From NCBI GenBank assembly GCA_031296915.1, contig JAVDPC010000002.1:62001-126000 (forward strand): a stretch of DNA of 64,000 nt, in the 5' to 3' direction. The notes under the pieces were generated by a model. It was given only the letters and a program-made list of their open reading frames with translations. It made no database searches and had not been told where the DNA came from. The position numbers were made by a program, and so were the translations under genes. Every line of letters starts with the position of its first letter. The stretch's first letter is position 1. Shown one piece after another: positions 36,750-45,995 of the stretch. This stretch comes from Cerasicoccus frondis (lineage in GTDB: Bacteria; Verrucomicrobiota; Verrucomicrobiia; Opitutales; Cerasicoccaceae).

Positions 36750-38120
36750 ATGGCACAACTACCGGTTATTATTCTGCACGGCTGGAGCGACGAATCTACC
36801 AGCTTCCAACCACTCGCCAAATATCTTGAAGATAACGGCATCATCACGACGCCGATCTACCTCGGCGACTACCTCTCCATGCACGACGAGGTGACGCTGC
36901 CTGATCTCGGCCGCGCCATGCAGCACGCCATCGCTGCCGCTGGCATCCCGCAAGATCGGCATTCGTTCGACTTGATTGTCCACAGCACGGGCGCCCTGGT
37001 CGGGCGCGAATACCTGCGCCAGATCTGCCGCGACAGCGAAGGCAAGCCCGACGCGACGCTGACGCCGATCCGGCGGTTTGTCTTCCTGGCGCCAGCCAAC
37101 TTCGGGTCGCCGCTCGCCCACATTGGCAAGTCGATGATCGGGCGCCTGTTCAAAGGCTGGAAGTGGAATCGCCCGCTGGAAACCGGTAAGCAAGTGCTCA
37201 ACGCACTGGAGCTTGCCTCGCCCTACAGCTCGCAGTTGGCGCTCGACGACCTATTCGACCCGGAGTTTCCCATTTTCTCTCCGGCCAATACGTTGGCCAC
37301 GGTGATGGTCGGCACGGTCAGCTATCCGGAACGTTTTAAAAAGCTGGTGCACGAAAATGGTTCGGACGGCACGGTGCGTGTCTCCACGGCTAACCTCAAC
37401 GCAGCGCATGTCAAAGTGCGCTTTACCGACCCCAGTCAGCCGCCGGAGTTTAAACTCTTTCCGCAGAACTGCCCTGAAATTCCGTTGGCGGTTTTTAAGC
37501 GCGACCACGCAAGCATCACGAACCCCACAGATCCGGTTCAAAAGAAACAGTATCAGGAAACGCTGCTTCAAGCCCTGAAGCTTGAGCCGGCCGACTATGA
37601 CGCCCACCGCGACGCCTGCGTCCAGATAACTCAAGACACCTACGAGACCGGCGCGGCGGGGAGGAAGTTCAAGCCCCAGTATTTCCACCGCTACATGAAC
37701 GTCGTCTTCTACGTGCACGACCAGTTTGGCGATGCGGTCGACGATTACTTCGTGGAGTTCTATCAGGAGGACGGCGACGACGATGACGAGGTCTTTGAAA
37801 AAGTTAACAGCGAGATACTGGAGCGGGTTCATGTCAATAAGGTCAGCAATGCGTGGCGCAGCCTGTATTTTGATATGGATGACATGGAGAAGCTGCTCGT
37901 GGAGCAGCAAGCGGAAGTCAGCATGAGCCTCGTTGCCGCTGCCATTTCAGAAATGATTGGCTACGCGAACCCGCCCGATCTGCCGGACGAAGGCGGCATC
38001 CGCGTCCTGAGCGATACCAACCGCACATTCTACTTCCCCAACCAAACGCTGATCGTCGACATCGAGATTACCCGCACTCAGTCCAACAAGGTCTTCTACC
38101 TGCAAAACTTCAACGGATAA
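36750..38120 (+). CDS. Alpha/beta hydrolase (lipase-like) with C-terminal beta domain
   Basis: A 456-residue protein. The N-terminal half is a lipase-like alpha/beta hydrolase: ILHGWSDESTSF near the start (oxyanion strand, HGW), nucleophile in LIVHSTGALVGREYL (HSTG, S79), and probable Asp and His in NGSDGTVRVS and KRDHASI. The APANFGSPLAHIGKSMI segment is seen in PGAP1/lipase-type enzymes. Residues about 300-456 form a separate region without known family (YFHRYMNVVFYVHDQFGDAVDDYF). No signal peptide, so if it acts outside the cell it needs another export route. It is 5 bp upstream of the PLA2-like gene and surely co-transcribed with it. Confidence 0.75.
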   Translation: MAQLPVIILHGWSDESTSFQPLAKYLEDNGIITTPIYLGDYLSMHDEVTLPDLGRAMQHAIAAAGIPQDRHSFDLIVHSTGALVGREYLRQICRDSEGKPDATLTPIRRFVFLAPANFGSPLAHIGKSMIGRLFKGWKWNRPLETGKQVLNALELASPYSSQLALDDLFDPEFPIFSPANTLATVMVGTVSYPERFKKLVHENGSDGTVRVSTANLNAAHVKVRFTDPSQPPEFKLFPQNCPEIPLAVFKRDHASITNPTDPVQKKQYQETLLQALKLEPADYDAHRDACVQITQDTYETGAAGRKFKPQYFHRYMNVVFYVHDQFGDAVDDYFVEFYQEDGDDDDEVFEKVNSEILERVHVNKVSNAWRSLYFDMDDMEKLLVEQQAEVSMSLVAAAISEMIGYANPPDLPDEGGIRVLSDTNRTFYFPNQTLIVDIEITRTQSNKVFYLQNFNG

Positions 38121-38125
38121 ACGAC

Positions 38126-39058
38126 ATGCGCGAAATCACATTGGAAACTCTTAAAACAGGCGGCGTCCTCCCCGAGAGCCAGCCGCCAGTTGCGCCGACA
38201 AGCGTCGTGAAGTTCCGCGTCGAAGCAGGCGAAACCCTGGAGAACCTGATCGAGCCACTGCCGGACCCGACCTCGGCGTCATCGAGGTTCCGCAAGGTTG
38301 GCGGATTCTGGCTCCAAAATAAAACCGCACCCATCGCATCCCTGGCCGACTTGAATCCCGGCAACCCGGCGCCCAACCCAGGTGATGAAATCGACGTGCA
38401 TTTCGAGCACTTGCGCAACGTGAACGTCGAAGGTAAAGCCCTGTTCTACAACTTCGTTGGCCCCGGCGCGAAGTCCTGCTGGTATGCGCGCCCGAGCAAT
38501 CCGCTCGACCTAGCCTCCAAGCTGCATGACCTCGCTTACGAAATCAACGGCCTACTCTTCGTTGGTGAGAGTCGCCCGGAAGCGGCTTGGTCCCGCCTGG
38601 CAAAAGCGGATTACATCTTCATGCGCATGATCGAGCGTATTCGCCACGACCAGTTGGACTATGCCTTCATTGCGAACATCGCTGAGTGTCAATTTCGCGC
38701 GGACGAACGCTATTTCCGCAAAGGCGACCGTTTCATCAATCCCATTCAAGCGCTGCCCAAAGACTGGCTGATGATCCCTTACGACCGACTCTCTACCCGC
38801 CCCTCGATGCGCGTTAAGGCACGTCGCAAGAAACACAAGTCCACTCAGCAAACTATCGTCGTGCCGGATTACACCGCGCTAACACTCGATGACCAGATAT
38901 GGCCTGATCGCACCGTCAACCCCTGGCGTGAATCCGTTTCCGATGTGATGAGCCTCACGATCTTGAATGAAATGGAAGCGATCGACGACACTACCGGCCG
39001 CAAAAAAGTTAGGAAAACCGCCTGGACCAAGCTGATCTCGCTGAAGGATATGGAATAA
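38126..39058 (+). CDS. Protein with LysM-like and phospholipase A2-like (parvovirus type) domains
   Basis: A 310-residue protein. Residues about 25-95 resemble a LysM module (FRVEAGETLENLIEPL ... LADLNPGNPAPNPGDEIDV). Residues about 105-150 match the PLA2 motif of parvovirus VP1-type enzymes: Ca-binding loop FVGPGA (G112-P113-G114) and D-L-A-S-K-L-H-D-L-A-Y with the His-Asp dyad (H134-D135). The rest (GLLFVGESRPEAAWSRLAKADYIFM, KARRKKHKS) has no known family. The upstream lipase-like gene is 5 bp away. Together they look like a lipid-attacking pair, for example effectors against membranes, but no secretion or immunity gene is next to them. Confidence 0.6.
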   Translation: MREITLETLKTGGVLPESQPPVAPTSVVKFRVEAGETLENLIEPLPDPTSASSRFRKVGGFWLQNKTAPIASLADLNPGNPAPNPGDEIDVHFEHLRNVNVEGKALFYNFVGPGAKSCWYARPSNPLDLASKLHDLAYEINGLLFVGESRPEAAWSRLAKADYIFMRMIERIRHDQLDYAFIANIAECQFRADERYFRKGDRFINPIQALPKDWLMIPYDRLSTRPSMRVKARRKKHKSTQQTIVVPDYTALTLDDQIWPDRTVNPWRESVSDVMSLTILNEMEAIDDTTGRKKVRKTAWTKLISLKDME

Positions 39059-39116
39059 TGACAAAAGCGCTTAATCCAGCCACTGCTCCGGAAAAGTTCA
39101 CCCAGCGCATCATGCC

Positions 39117-39161
39117 CGGTGGGGCTCCAACTGAGGTCCAACTCAGCTACCGCGTTTTTTT
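39117..39161 (+). terminator. Possible terminator after the phospholipase-like gene
   Basis: Nested stems CGGT/ACCG and CTGAG/CTCAG with a 7-T run (39155-39161). The T run reaches into the stop codon of the convergent Gfo/Idh gene (TAA at 39160-39162). Confidence 0.45.
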
Positions 39162-40119
39162 ATGAGGCGCGGTGAGCATCCAGCACAAGATCAGTCAGTA
39201 AGCCATCTCGCCCTGACACTTCATTATCCAGGCCATCCAGTAAAACAGACTCGATGTGGCGCATCAGCCCAACATGCGGCGCCGCATCAGCCTCACAGGC
39301 GTACTCTTCTTCGCTTACTTTGCACCGCAAAGTAAACTTACCACTGTCTAAATTATCCGTGCGAATCTCGCCATCGACTCCGGATAAAACCAAGCGATCG
39401 ACAAAACTTTGCGATGCAAAGTTTCCGAGGATCACACTCTGTGCGTCACTGGCGTATCCCACCTGCATGGTCGCCAAGTCATCCATCAGCGAATCAGCAT
39501 GCACACGGCGCTTGGCCCCAGACATGCGAATCGGTTGGCCCAGAAATGCATTCAATAAATCAATGCGGTGGGAGAGAACGTCGACAAACAAACCACCACC
39601 GGATATCTGCGGATCGATCCGCCAGCCGTAAGCCTCCCCGGAACGATACGGCATCGCATACTCGGCTTGACCATGCACCAGCTCACCCAATACGCCATCG
39701 GCGATCAACTTGCGCATCATAAGCACATGCGGATGAAAGCGCCGATAGTAGGCCACAAACAGCTCAACCCCCGCACGCTCACAAGCGTCGATCATCTCTT
39801 CAGAGTCTGCCGCAGTCATGCCCATCGGCTTTTCCACCAGCACGTGGCGCCCGCTCTCGGCTGCGGCAATCACGTAGTCTCTATGGCTACTCGGCGGTGT
39901 GGCGATGTAGACGATGTTAACCCCTGCGCAGTTCAACACCTCGGACGCATCGGCCGTACGCAGCGGTACATGATTGGCGTCTGCAAACGGCGCTAGCTTC
40001 GCGACATCGCGTCGCATAACAGCCGTGATGCGACTGCGCGGACATCCCATGATGGATGGTCCACTTTTCTTTTCCACCACATCACCACAACCAATGATTC
40101 CCCAGCGTAGCTCATTCAT
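39160..40119 (-). CDS. Gfo/Idh/MocA family oxidoreductase
   Basis: A 319-residue NAD(P)-dependent oxidoreductase. The N-terminus ELRWGIIGCGDVVEKKSGPSI holds the GxGxxx(V/A) dinucleotide-binding motif; VYIATPPSSHRDYVIAAAESGRHVLVEKPMGMT contains the EKP signature Lys, and the C-terminal domain carries VDVLSHRIDLLN with the conserved Asp-His-containing helix. Substrates are usually sugars, inositols or their derivatives. It is alone on the minus strand between the PLA2-like gene and comM. Two CTTTGC-NNN-GCAAAG palindromes fall in its coding sequence. Confidence 0.9.
   Translation of the reverse strand: MNELRWGIIGCGDVVEKKSGPSIMGCPRSRITAVMRRDVAKLAPFADANHVPLRTADASEVLNCAGVNIVYIATPPSSHRDYVIAAAESGRHVLVEKPMGMTAADSEEMIDACERAGVELFVAYYRRFHPHVLMMRKLIADGVLGELVHGQAEYAMPYRSGEAYGWRIDPQISGGGLFVDVLSHRIDLLNAFLGQPIRMSGAKRRVHADSLMDDLATMQVGYASDAQSVILGNFASQSFVDRLVLSGVDGEIRTDNLDSGKFTLRCKVSEEEYACEADAAPHVGLMRHIESVLLDGLDNEVSGRDGLLTDLVLDAHRAS
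39318..39332. repeat. CTTTGC-NNN-GCAAAG palindrome, copy 5 (coding)
   Basis: CTTTGC ACC GCAAAG, with flanking TTA/TAA extending the arms to 9 bp (39315-39335). It lies in the Gfo/Idh gene and encodes part of TLRCKV. Confidence 0.55.
39407..39421. repeat. CTTTGC-NNN-GCAAAG palindrome, copy 6 (coding)
   Basis: CTTTGC GAT GCAAAG, extended by AAA/TTT to 9-bp arms (39404-39424). In the Gfo/Idh gene it encodes NFASQSF, similar to the SFATQS encoded by copy 4. Confidence 0.55.
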
Positions 40120-40192
40120 GGGGACTTACTGTAGACATTTCATCCCCACAAGCAACCTCCTTGCCGCAGAATCGAAAGCACATGACGGAGTG

Positions 40193-41758
40193 TTAATAAA
40201 AGAGCCGCCGGTCGAGGCTGCGGTACTGAATAGCCTCCAGCAGATGGACCGTGTCAATGGACGCAGCGCCCGCCAGATCGGCAATCGTGCGGGCCACTTT
40301 AAGAATGCGATCGTAGGCGCGCGCGCTCAGCTTGAGCTCCTCCATCGCCTGCTGCAATAAATCACCTTGCTCCCGATTGATCGCGCAATGCTGGCGAATC
40401 TGCCGATGGCTCATGCGAGCGTTGCAGGCCGTAAGACGACTGCCGTTCTTGTCCGAAAGAAAACGGCGACTCTGCAAGGCCCGGGCTTCCATGACGCGCT
40501 CTCGCATCACCTCTGAACTTTCGCCCTTTTGCGCCGAGCGCAGTTCCTCAAAAGTAAGCGCTGGCGCCTCGACATGCAGGTCGATGCGGTCCAGCAATGG
40601 ACCCGAAATCCGACTACGGTAGCGCTGAATCGTCGTCGGATTACAGCGACATTCGTGGCGGTTGTCGCCAAGGTAACCACATGGGCACGGATTCATCGCC
40701 GCCACAAGCATCAGTGCGGCAGGGAGCGTGACCTTGCCTGCACTACGAGAAATGGTCACATCGCCATCTTCCAAAGGCTGGCGCAACACCTCAAGCGTGG
40801 AGCGCTTAAACTCCGGCATCTCATCGAGGAATAACACCCCGTGGTGCGCGAGGGAAATTTCGCCCGGGCCGGGATTTGCCCCACCGCCGATTAGCCCCAC
40901 GTCGCTGATCGTGTGATGCGGCGAGCGGAACGGGCGCGCAAAGCAGCGGTTCTCATCCTTGAGGCTTACGCCCGCCGCCGACTGCACGGCCAGGATTTCC
41001 AAGTATTCATCGAGCGAGGGCTCGGGCATGATCGTCGGAATGCGCTTGGCGATCATGCTCTTGCCGCTCCCTGGAGGTCCAACCAACAGAAGGTTATGCC
41101 CGCCTGCGACGGCGATCTCCACGGCGCGGCGAACCGTGTGCTGCCCTTTAACTTCGGAGAAATCAATCCAGTGCGCCGCGTCTGGCGGCTGTCGAAACGG
41201 GCTCTGCTGGGAATCAAGCGGCTGCACGCTGAGTTCGCCCTCGATCAGGCGAACAGCTTCGTCGAGCGAGCGGATCGGAATCACCTCCACGTCTTCCACG
41301 AGCGACGCCTCCTCAGCTGACTCCGGCGGGAGGATGACCCCGCGCTTGCCCGTTTGCCGGGCCAACATCGCCAGCGCCAAGCCGCCGCGAATCGGCCGCA
41401 CGCCACCAGAGAGGCTCAACTCACCCGCAATGATGTATTGGTCCAGCACACCAGCCAGTTTCTCGTCGCCAATCTGCCGGGTGGCGCCGAGCATGCCCAG
41501 CGCAATCGGTAAGTCATACAGTGGACCCTCTTTGCGGATATCGCCGGGCGCCAAGTTGATCGTGGTGCGCGTTTCCGGGTTTTTAAAGCCGGTGTTGCTC
41601 AGCGCGGAGCGAACGCGGTCGATGGACTCCTTCACCGCCGAATCGGGCAGCCCCACCATAAACACCTTGGGATCGCCATGCTCCCCGGCGTTAACTTCCA
41701 CCTGGACGGGATGCGCATCGATGCCTAGCAGGGCGCCGGAATGTATGGTAGCGAGCAT
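40193..41758 (-). CDS. comM: YifB/ComM family Mg chelatase-like AAA ATPase
   Basis: A 521-residue AAA+ ATPase (ATG 41758, [22 protein letters not shown]; the open frame starts 12 codons earlier without support). N-terminal domain [22 protein letters not shown], then Walker A in [32 protein letters not shown], Walker [10 protein letters not shown] and CPCGYLGD (Cys-rich Zn region). The ComM family is a branch-migration helicase for natural transformation in some bacteria. Full length; no competence genes nearby. Confidence 0.93.
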   Translation of the reverse strand: MLATIHSGALLGIDAHPVQVEVNAGEHGDPKVFMVGLPDSAVKESIDRVRSALSNTGFKNPETRTTINLAPGDIRKEGPLYDLPIALGMLGATRQIGDEKLAGVLDQYIIAGELSLSGGVRPIRGGLALAMLARQTGKRGVILPPESAEEASLVEDVEVIPIRSLDEAVRLIEGELSVQPLDSQQSPFRQPPDAAHWIDFSEVKGQHTVRRAVEIAVAGGHNLLLVGPPGSGKSMIAKRIPTIMPEPSLDEYLEILAVQSAAGVSLKDENRCFARPFRSPHHTISDVGLIGGGANPGPGEISLAHHGVLFLDEMPEFKRSTLEVLRQPLEDGDVTISRSAGKVTLPAALMLVAAMNPCPCGYLGDNRHECRCNPTTIQRYRSRISGPLLDRIDLHVEAPALTFEELRSAQKGESSEVMRERVMEARALQSRRFLSDKNGSRLTACNARMSHRQIRQHCAINREQGDLLQQAMEELKLSARAYDRILKVARTIADLAGAASIDTVHLLEAIQYRSLDRRLFY

Positions 41759-42005
41759 GACACGGTTTATTACTACGCACACTGAGTCCATCAAGCAATA
41801 ACTTCGCAGATAAATGCCCGCAAACCAAACGAGAGTTAGTTTTAGCTATTCTCAGATTGGCGCAAGCAGCCTTAGCATGGTCATATTTCACGCAGGTCAG
41901 AGTGCGAACATCTTGGCCTTTCCTAAGCACTGTAAGATCGATTCGCACCTCTGCTTCCGGGATATAGAGCCAATTTTCGGCATTATCCCTGTAAGACCGA
42001 CCAAC

Positions 42006-42878
42006 TCACTTTGCGGATAATCCGCCCCCGCCCTGCCGGTATTCGCGCGGGCTGCGCCCCATGATCTCTCGAAACCGACGGTTAAAATTGGAGAGATTGT
42101 TGAAGCCCGTCGCAAAAGCAATTTCAGCAATGGAATCCTCGCTACCGAGCAGTTGAGCGCATGCGCCGGCGACACGCAGCTCGTTCAAGTGCTGATGAAA
42201 AGCACGACCGCTCTGACGCTGGAAAAAGCGACTAAAGGCCTGCGGAGACATATTTATCCACCCCGCAACCTCCGCCTGAGTGAGGGTTGCGTCCGCAAGA
42301 CGCTCCTCTAATTTCTGGAGGACATTATTCAGGCGCGGGTCGAGACCTGAACTGCGACCACCCGAGACGGGAGTCGAATTCAACTGGTGACGCTTCTTCT
42401 GCAGAGCCAAACGCTCCAGCAACTGCAATAGCAGCCCAAGGGGCATATCCCCAGGTGCATGCTTTTCGATTCGGCGCAGATATTCCGCACAACGCTCAGC
42501 CGTTTTCCCGGTAAAGATCAAACCGTGCTCAGACTTTGAAATCAGCTCATTGATACGTCGACTCTCGGGTAAGCTCCAAAATGCATCTCCCCAAAGCGAC
42601 GGTCGAAAATGCAGCACAGACCACTTTGCCCCGGTTCGCTGGCTGGGAGCAGACCCATAGGCATGCGGCAAGTTCGAACCAAGCATTACCAGCTGCCCCG
42701 CGCGGTACTGACAGATTGCGCGCCCCGCGTGGAGGATACCCTCGCCTTTTTCGATCCAAACCAGCTCAACCTCGGGATGAAAGTGCCAATGAAAATCAAC
42801 ACATGCTTTCTCAAAGCCTGCCGCCTTCAAGCCGAAGTGCCCGGAAGGCAGTAGCTCTAATTGAGGTTTTTTTGACAT
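42006..42878 (-). CDS. AraC family transcriptional regulator
   Basis: A 290-residue regulator with a cupin-like N-terminus (DFHWHFHPEVELVWIEKGEGILHAG, GQLVMLGSNLPHAYGS) and a C-terminal double HTH (LTQAEVAGWINMSPQAFSRFFQRQSGRAFHQHLNELRVAGACAQLL, IAEIAFATGFNNLSNFNRRFREIMGRSPREYR). It is divergent from the PIG-L deacetylase gene, and the order suggests that it controls the amino-sugar cluster that follows. The 247 bp between its end and comM hold no gene. Confidence 0.9.
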   Translation of the reverse strand: MSKKPQLELLPSGHFGLKAAGFEKACVDFHWHFHPEVELVWIEKGEGILHAGRAICQYRAGQLVMLGSNLPHAYGSAPSQRTGAKWSVLHFRPSLWGDAFWSLPESRRINELISKSEHGLIFTGKTAERCAEYLRRIEKHAPGDMPLGLLLQLLERLALQKKRHQLNSTPVSGGRSSGLDPRLNNVLQKLEERLADATLTQAEVAGWINMSPQAFSRFFQRQSGRAFHQHLNELRVAGACAQLLGSEDSIAEIAFATGFNNLSNFNRRFREIMGRSPREYRQGGGGLSAK

Positions 42879-43045
42879 CGAATTTAAGTCCCCGCAGATC
42901 TCTTTTTATAGATACAGTGAAGCGTTAGTCAAAAGGCAATCACGCAATTCTACGGGGTCACTCCAGGTCAACGGGTTAACTGAGTATCAGTATTTTGCAA
43001 GTCAAAGGAAGACGAATCCGGCTCGCATCTTTATACTACCGGAGA

Positions 43046-43861
43046 ATGCACCGTTCTAATACCAAACCAATCGTGCTGGCGGCAGCGGCACACCCAGATG
43101 ACATCGAGTTCTGCTTCGCTGGCACGCTACTCCTACTCAAGGAAGCCGGATGCGAAATACACATGTGGACTCTGGCCAATGGCTGCTGCGGTGACATGAC
43201 CCACCCTCGTGAAGAGGTTGCCAAGATGCGTTGGCAAGAATCTCAAGACTCCGCCAAAGTCGCTGGCGCCATCCCCCATGAGCCCCTTTTTGACGATTTA
43301 TCCGTGTTCTACGACCGTGAGTCCATCGCCAAAGTCAGTGCGGTCATTCGAGAAATACGCCCAACGATTATCCTGACGCACTCGCCGCAGGACTACATGG
43401 AGGACCACCAAAATGTCTGCCGCCTAGTCGTCACAGGCGCCTTTAGCCGCGGGATGCCCAATCATATAACAAGCCCTCAGCGACCGGTTTACGATGAGCC
43501 TGTCCGCGTCTACCATGCTGCTCCGCATGGCCTCCATGACGGCCTTGACGAACCTTTCAAGCCAGACTTCCTCGTCGACATTGAGTCCGTACTCATGACC
43601 AAGCGGAAAATGCTGGAATGCCACAAGAGCCAACAAGGCTGGTTGCAGGAAACCCAAGAAATGGATGCCTACATCGAGGATATGGTATCGATGGCGCGCG
43701 CCATGGCCGACCGCGACACATGCAATGCCATCTATGCTGAAGGTTGGCGCCGCCATTCCCATCTCGGCTTCTGCGTGCCCGCCTACAATCCACTTCCTCT
43801 GCTTCTGGCGAAGCATCTTTATCCATCCAAAACGACAACCATTGATGCTGTTAGCATTTAA
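43046..43861 (+). CDS. PIG-L family deacetylase
   Basis: A 271-residue zinc-dependent N-deacetylase of the LmbE/PIG-L type. Zinc-binding AAAHPDDIEF (H16, D19) near the N-terminus, ILTHSPQDYMEDHQNV in the second motif (HxxH-type: DHQN) and the C-terminal WRRHSHLGF His. Family members remove N-acetyl groups from GlcNAc derivatives. ATG 43046 is used although the gap to GGAG is short; TTG 42995 is an alternative. It is the first gene of the plus-strand cluster, 6 bp before the NagB-like gene, so it likely replaces NagA in this pathway. Confidence 0.85.
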   Translation: MHRSNTKPIVLAAAAHPDDIEFCFAGTLLLLKEAGCEIHMWTLANGCCGDMTHPREEVAKMRWQESQDSAKVAGAIPHEPLFDDLSVFYDRESIAKVSAVIREIRPTIILTHSPQDYMEDHQNVCRLVVTGAFSRGMPNHITSPQRPVYDEPVRVYHAAPHGLHDGLDEPFKPDFLVDIESVLMTKRKMLECHKSQQGWLQETQEMDAYIEDMVSMARAMADRDTCNAIYAEGWRRHSHLGFCVPAYNPLPLLLAKHLYPSKTTTIDAVSI

Positions 43862-43867
43862 AAATCT

Positions 43868-44806
43868 ATGAGCCGACCAATAAGCAAACTAGCCGAAGGC
43901 TGGTGGGACTACACCACGCTAAATCCTGAACTTCTGGCAGATGCAGCCATGCTCACCGCAAAAGATCTGGTTCAGCTATCACGCCCTGGTTTCACCGTAT
44001 CGATTTACGAAACGCCGCAAGAATTCTATTCCGCTCAAGCGCTGGAATACATCTCTGCATGGCAACAATCCACGCCCGATAATCCAGCGGGTATCTGCGG
44101 ACCCATTGGACCGACAGAGCAACTTCCCATCGTTGCTCAGATGGTCAATGCGCTGGAGCTCAACTTGAAAAAGAAAGAGGCGCACTTCTGGGGTATGGAT
44201 GAATGGGTCGACGAAAACGACGTGCCTGTCGATGCCTCTCATCCACTTTCGTTTGCCAGATGCGATAATGAACTCTGCTTTGACCGCATCAAGCCGGAGC
44301 TAGCGATTCCCGAAGCCAATAAGCACTTCCCGAGTGGCGAGCTATCCTCCTACGCCGAGAGCTACGACTCCATACGCTGCGTCTTGATGCAAGGCGGCCA
44401 AGGCGAAATCAAGCATTGGGCCTTTAACGATCCGCTGCCTCGAACGGGCGACTACCAGGACGAACCACCAACACCAGAAGAATACCTGGCAATGGGCACA
44501 CGCGTCGTTGGCCTGCATCCTGTGACGATCATGCAGAATGCGCGCACCTCCGGCGGGGGTAATGTATCACTCGTCCCAGTGCGCGCCTGCACGGTCGGCC
44601 CACGTGAAACCTGGAAGTCCGAAACCGTCAGCATTTGGCATCCAGGCCATCACGACAATCCATTCGGGATTCGCCTGACTGCCCTGATGATTTCAAAAGG
44701 CATCTGCGATAGCGCCGTCCCCATGTCACTCTTGGCCAAGCACCAGAATGTTCGCTTTAGCTACCTACGCAGTGGGATTGGGAACGTCGAAGTCGAAATG
44801 CACTAA
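43868..44806 (+). CDS. NagB-like glucosamine-6-phosphate deaminase/isomerase family protein
   Basis: A 312-residue protein of the NagB/6-phosphogluconolactonase fold. Recognisable blocks: [17 protein letters not shown] (sugar phosphate loop), [12 protein letters not shown] (DEW, matches the Asp72 block of E. coli NagB), and [16 protein letters not shown], which aligns with GVGNDGHIAFNEPG. In this last block the catalytic Asp141 is replaced by Ile and Glu148 by Asp, while the His is kept. So it may deaminate by a changed mechanism or only isomerise. It lies 6 bp after the PIG-L deacetylase gene. Confidence 0.7.
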   Translation: MSRPISKLAEGWWDYTTLNPELLADAAMLTAKDLVQLSRPGFTVSIYETPQEFYSAQALEYISAWQQSTPDNPAGICGPIGPTEQLPIVAQMVNALELNLKKKEAHFWGMDEWVDENDVPVDASHPLSFARCDNELCFDRIKPELAIPEANKHFPSGELSSYAESYDSIRCVLMQGGQGEIKHWAFNDPLPRTGDYQDEPPTPEEYLAMGTRVVGLHPVTIMQNARTSGGGNVSLVPVRACTVGPRETWKSETVSIWHPGHHDNPFGIRLTALMISKGICDSAVPMSLLAKHQNVRFSYLRSGIGNVEVEMH

Positions 44807-44856
44807 CACCCGACCTTAATAGCGATTAACAAGAGCCAACACTGAAACGCATAGAC

Positions 44857-44886
44857 ACCACTCGCAGCAAATTCACTGCGGGTGGT
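44857..44886 (+). other. Hairpin between the NagB-like and aldolase-like genes
   Basis: An 11-bp stem ACCACTCGCAG / CTGCGGGTGGT (one T-G pair) with an 8-nt loop in the 122-bp gap. No T run follows, so it may be an RNA processing or stabilising hairpin rather than a terminator. Confidence 0.4.
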
Positions 44887-44928
44887 TGGCCTCTCATCGT
44901 TACCAAATAACCACTCCCCGTTTCTAGC

Positions 44929-45981
44929 ATGTCGCTAAAGACTCTCGATCAAAAGCTGAAGCACATAGCCAATGGCTCGAACAGCTTTGAAGATTTCATC
45001 ATCGCAGATGCCAAAGATGCCGACATGGCATTTGGCATCATGGCGCCTGGCCCTAATCGAGCCGGCCACTGCCCACATGGCTTTGATGCCACGCAAAAAT
45101 GCTACAAAACACTGGCGGACTACCAATCCCAGATCCGCGATGTTATCAAGCAGAAGATTGTAGACATCGTACTGCTTTCGGCGTCCAACCTGGAGATTCT
45201 GGGCATCGAAGAAGGCCTATTTAAAAACTCCCCGATCACTCCCGCCGCTCGCGCAAACGACACGACCGACGTATGGGCAGTACGTGGTGGCGTCTATTCC
45301 AAGCAGCCCTCCCGCCATTTCCGCACAGCGACCATCGACCATATTAAATACGGCAGGATGGAATCGCATTACGGTCGCCCCTACCAAGGGGCCGATCTGG
45401 GCCTCTACTCAGTAACCTTCACGAATAATCTGGATTGGGACTACGCCGCCCTGGAGGCCTTCCATGACTTCCGACTTGAAGCAGAGAAAAAGAATTTCCG
45501 CTACTTTCTCGAAGTCTTTAACCCAAACGTGGATCCCGGCTTTGAGCCCGCACAAACGGGCAGCTTCCTCAACGACAGCATTATCCGCTGCCTTGCTGGC
45601 GTGACCAAAGTCGGGCGCCCGCTCTTTCTAAAGATCCCTTACAATGGACCCGGCCCACTCGAGGAACTTGTGAGCTATGACAGTAATCTGGTCGTAGGCA
45701 TCCTCGGCGGTAGCGCCGGCACCACATTAGATGCCTTTCAATTGATTCACGACGCCAGTAAATACGGCGCCCGCGTAGCCCTCTTCGGACGCAAGATAAA
45801 CCTTTCCGAAAACCCGCTGCTGTTCATCGAGATGCTGCGCCGCGTTACGAACCGGGAGCTGACACCCAAAGATGCGGTGCGCTTCTATCATGATGCGACT
45901 TCAAAAGCCGGAATACCACTCGCCAGAAGTCTTCAAGACGATCTCGAGCTAACCGATACGTCGCTTAGCTATTCACCATAG
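44929..45981 (+). CDS. Class I aldolase-like (beta/alpha)8 protein
   Basis: A 350-residue protein without a family I can name firmly. The layout is that of DeoC/FbaB/LacD-type class I aldolases: a barrel strand with a Lys in RPLFLKIPYNGPGP, then LVVGILGGSAGTTLDAF and GARVALFGRKI, which fit the phosphate-binding strands 7 and 8, and a Cys/His-rich N-terminal loop GHCPHGFDA. Gene order (deacetylase, NagB-like, this, PfkB kinase 15 bp downstream) fits a sugar-phosphate aldolase that ends the pathway. No signal peptide. Confidence 0.55.
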   Translation: MSLKTLDQKLKHIANGSNSFEDFIIADAKDADMAFGIMAPGPNRAGHCPHGFDATQKCYKTLADYQSQIRDVIKQKIVDIVLLSASNLEILGIEEGLFKNSPITPAARANDTTDVWAVRGGVYSKQPSRHFRTATIDHIKYGRMESHYGRPYQGADLGLYSVTFTNNLDWDYAALEAFHDFRLEAEKKNFRYFLEVFNPNVDPGFEPAQTGSFLNDSIIRCLAGVTKVGRPLFLKIPYNGPGPLEELVSYDSNLVVGILGGSAGTTLDAFQLIHDASKYGARVALFGRKINLSENPLLFIEMLRRVTNRELTPKDAVRFYHDATSKAGIPLARSLQDDLELTDTSLSYSP

Positions 45982-45995
45982 GAGACCCCATACAC

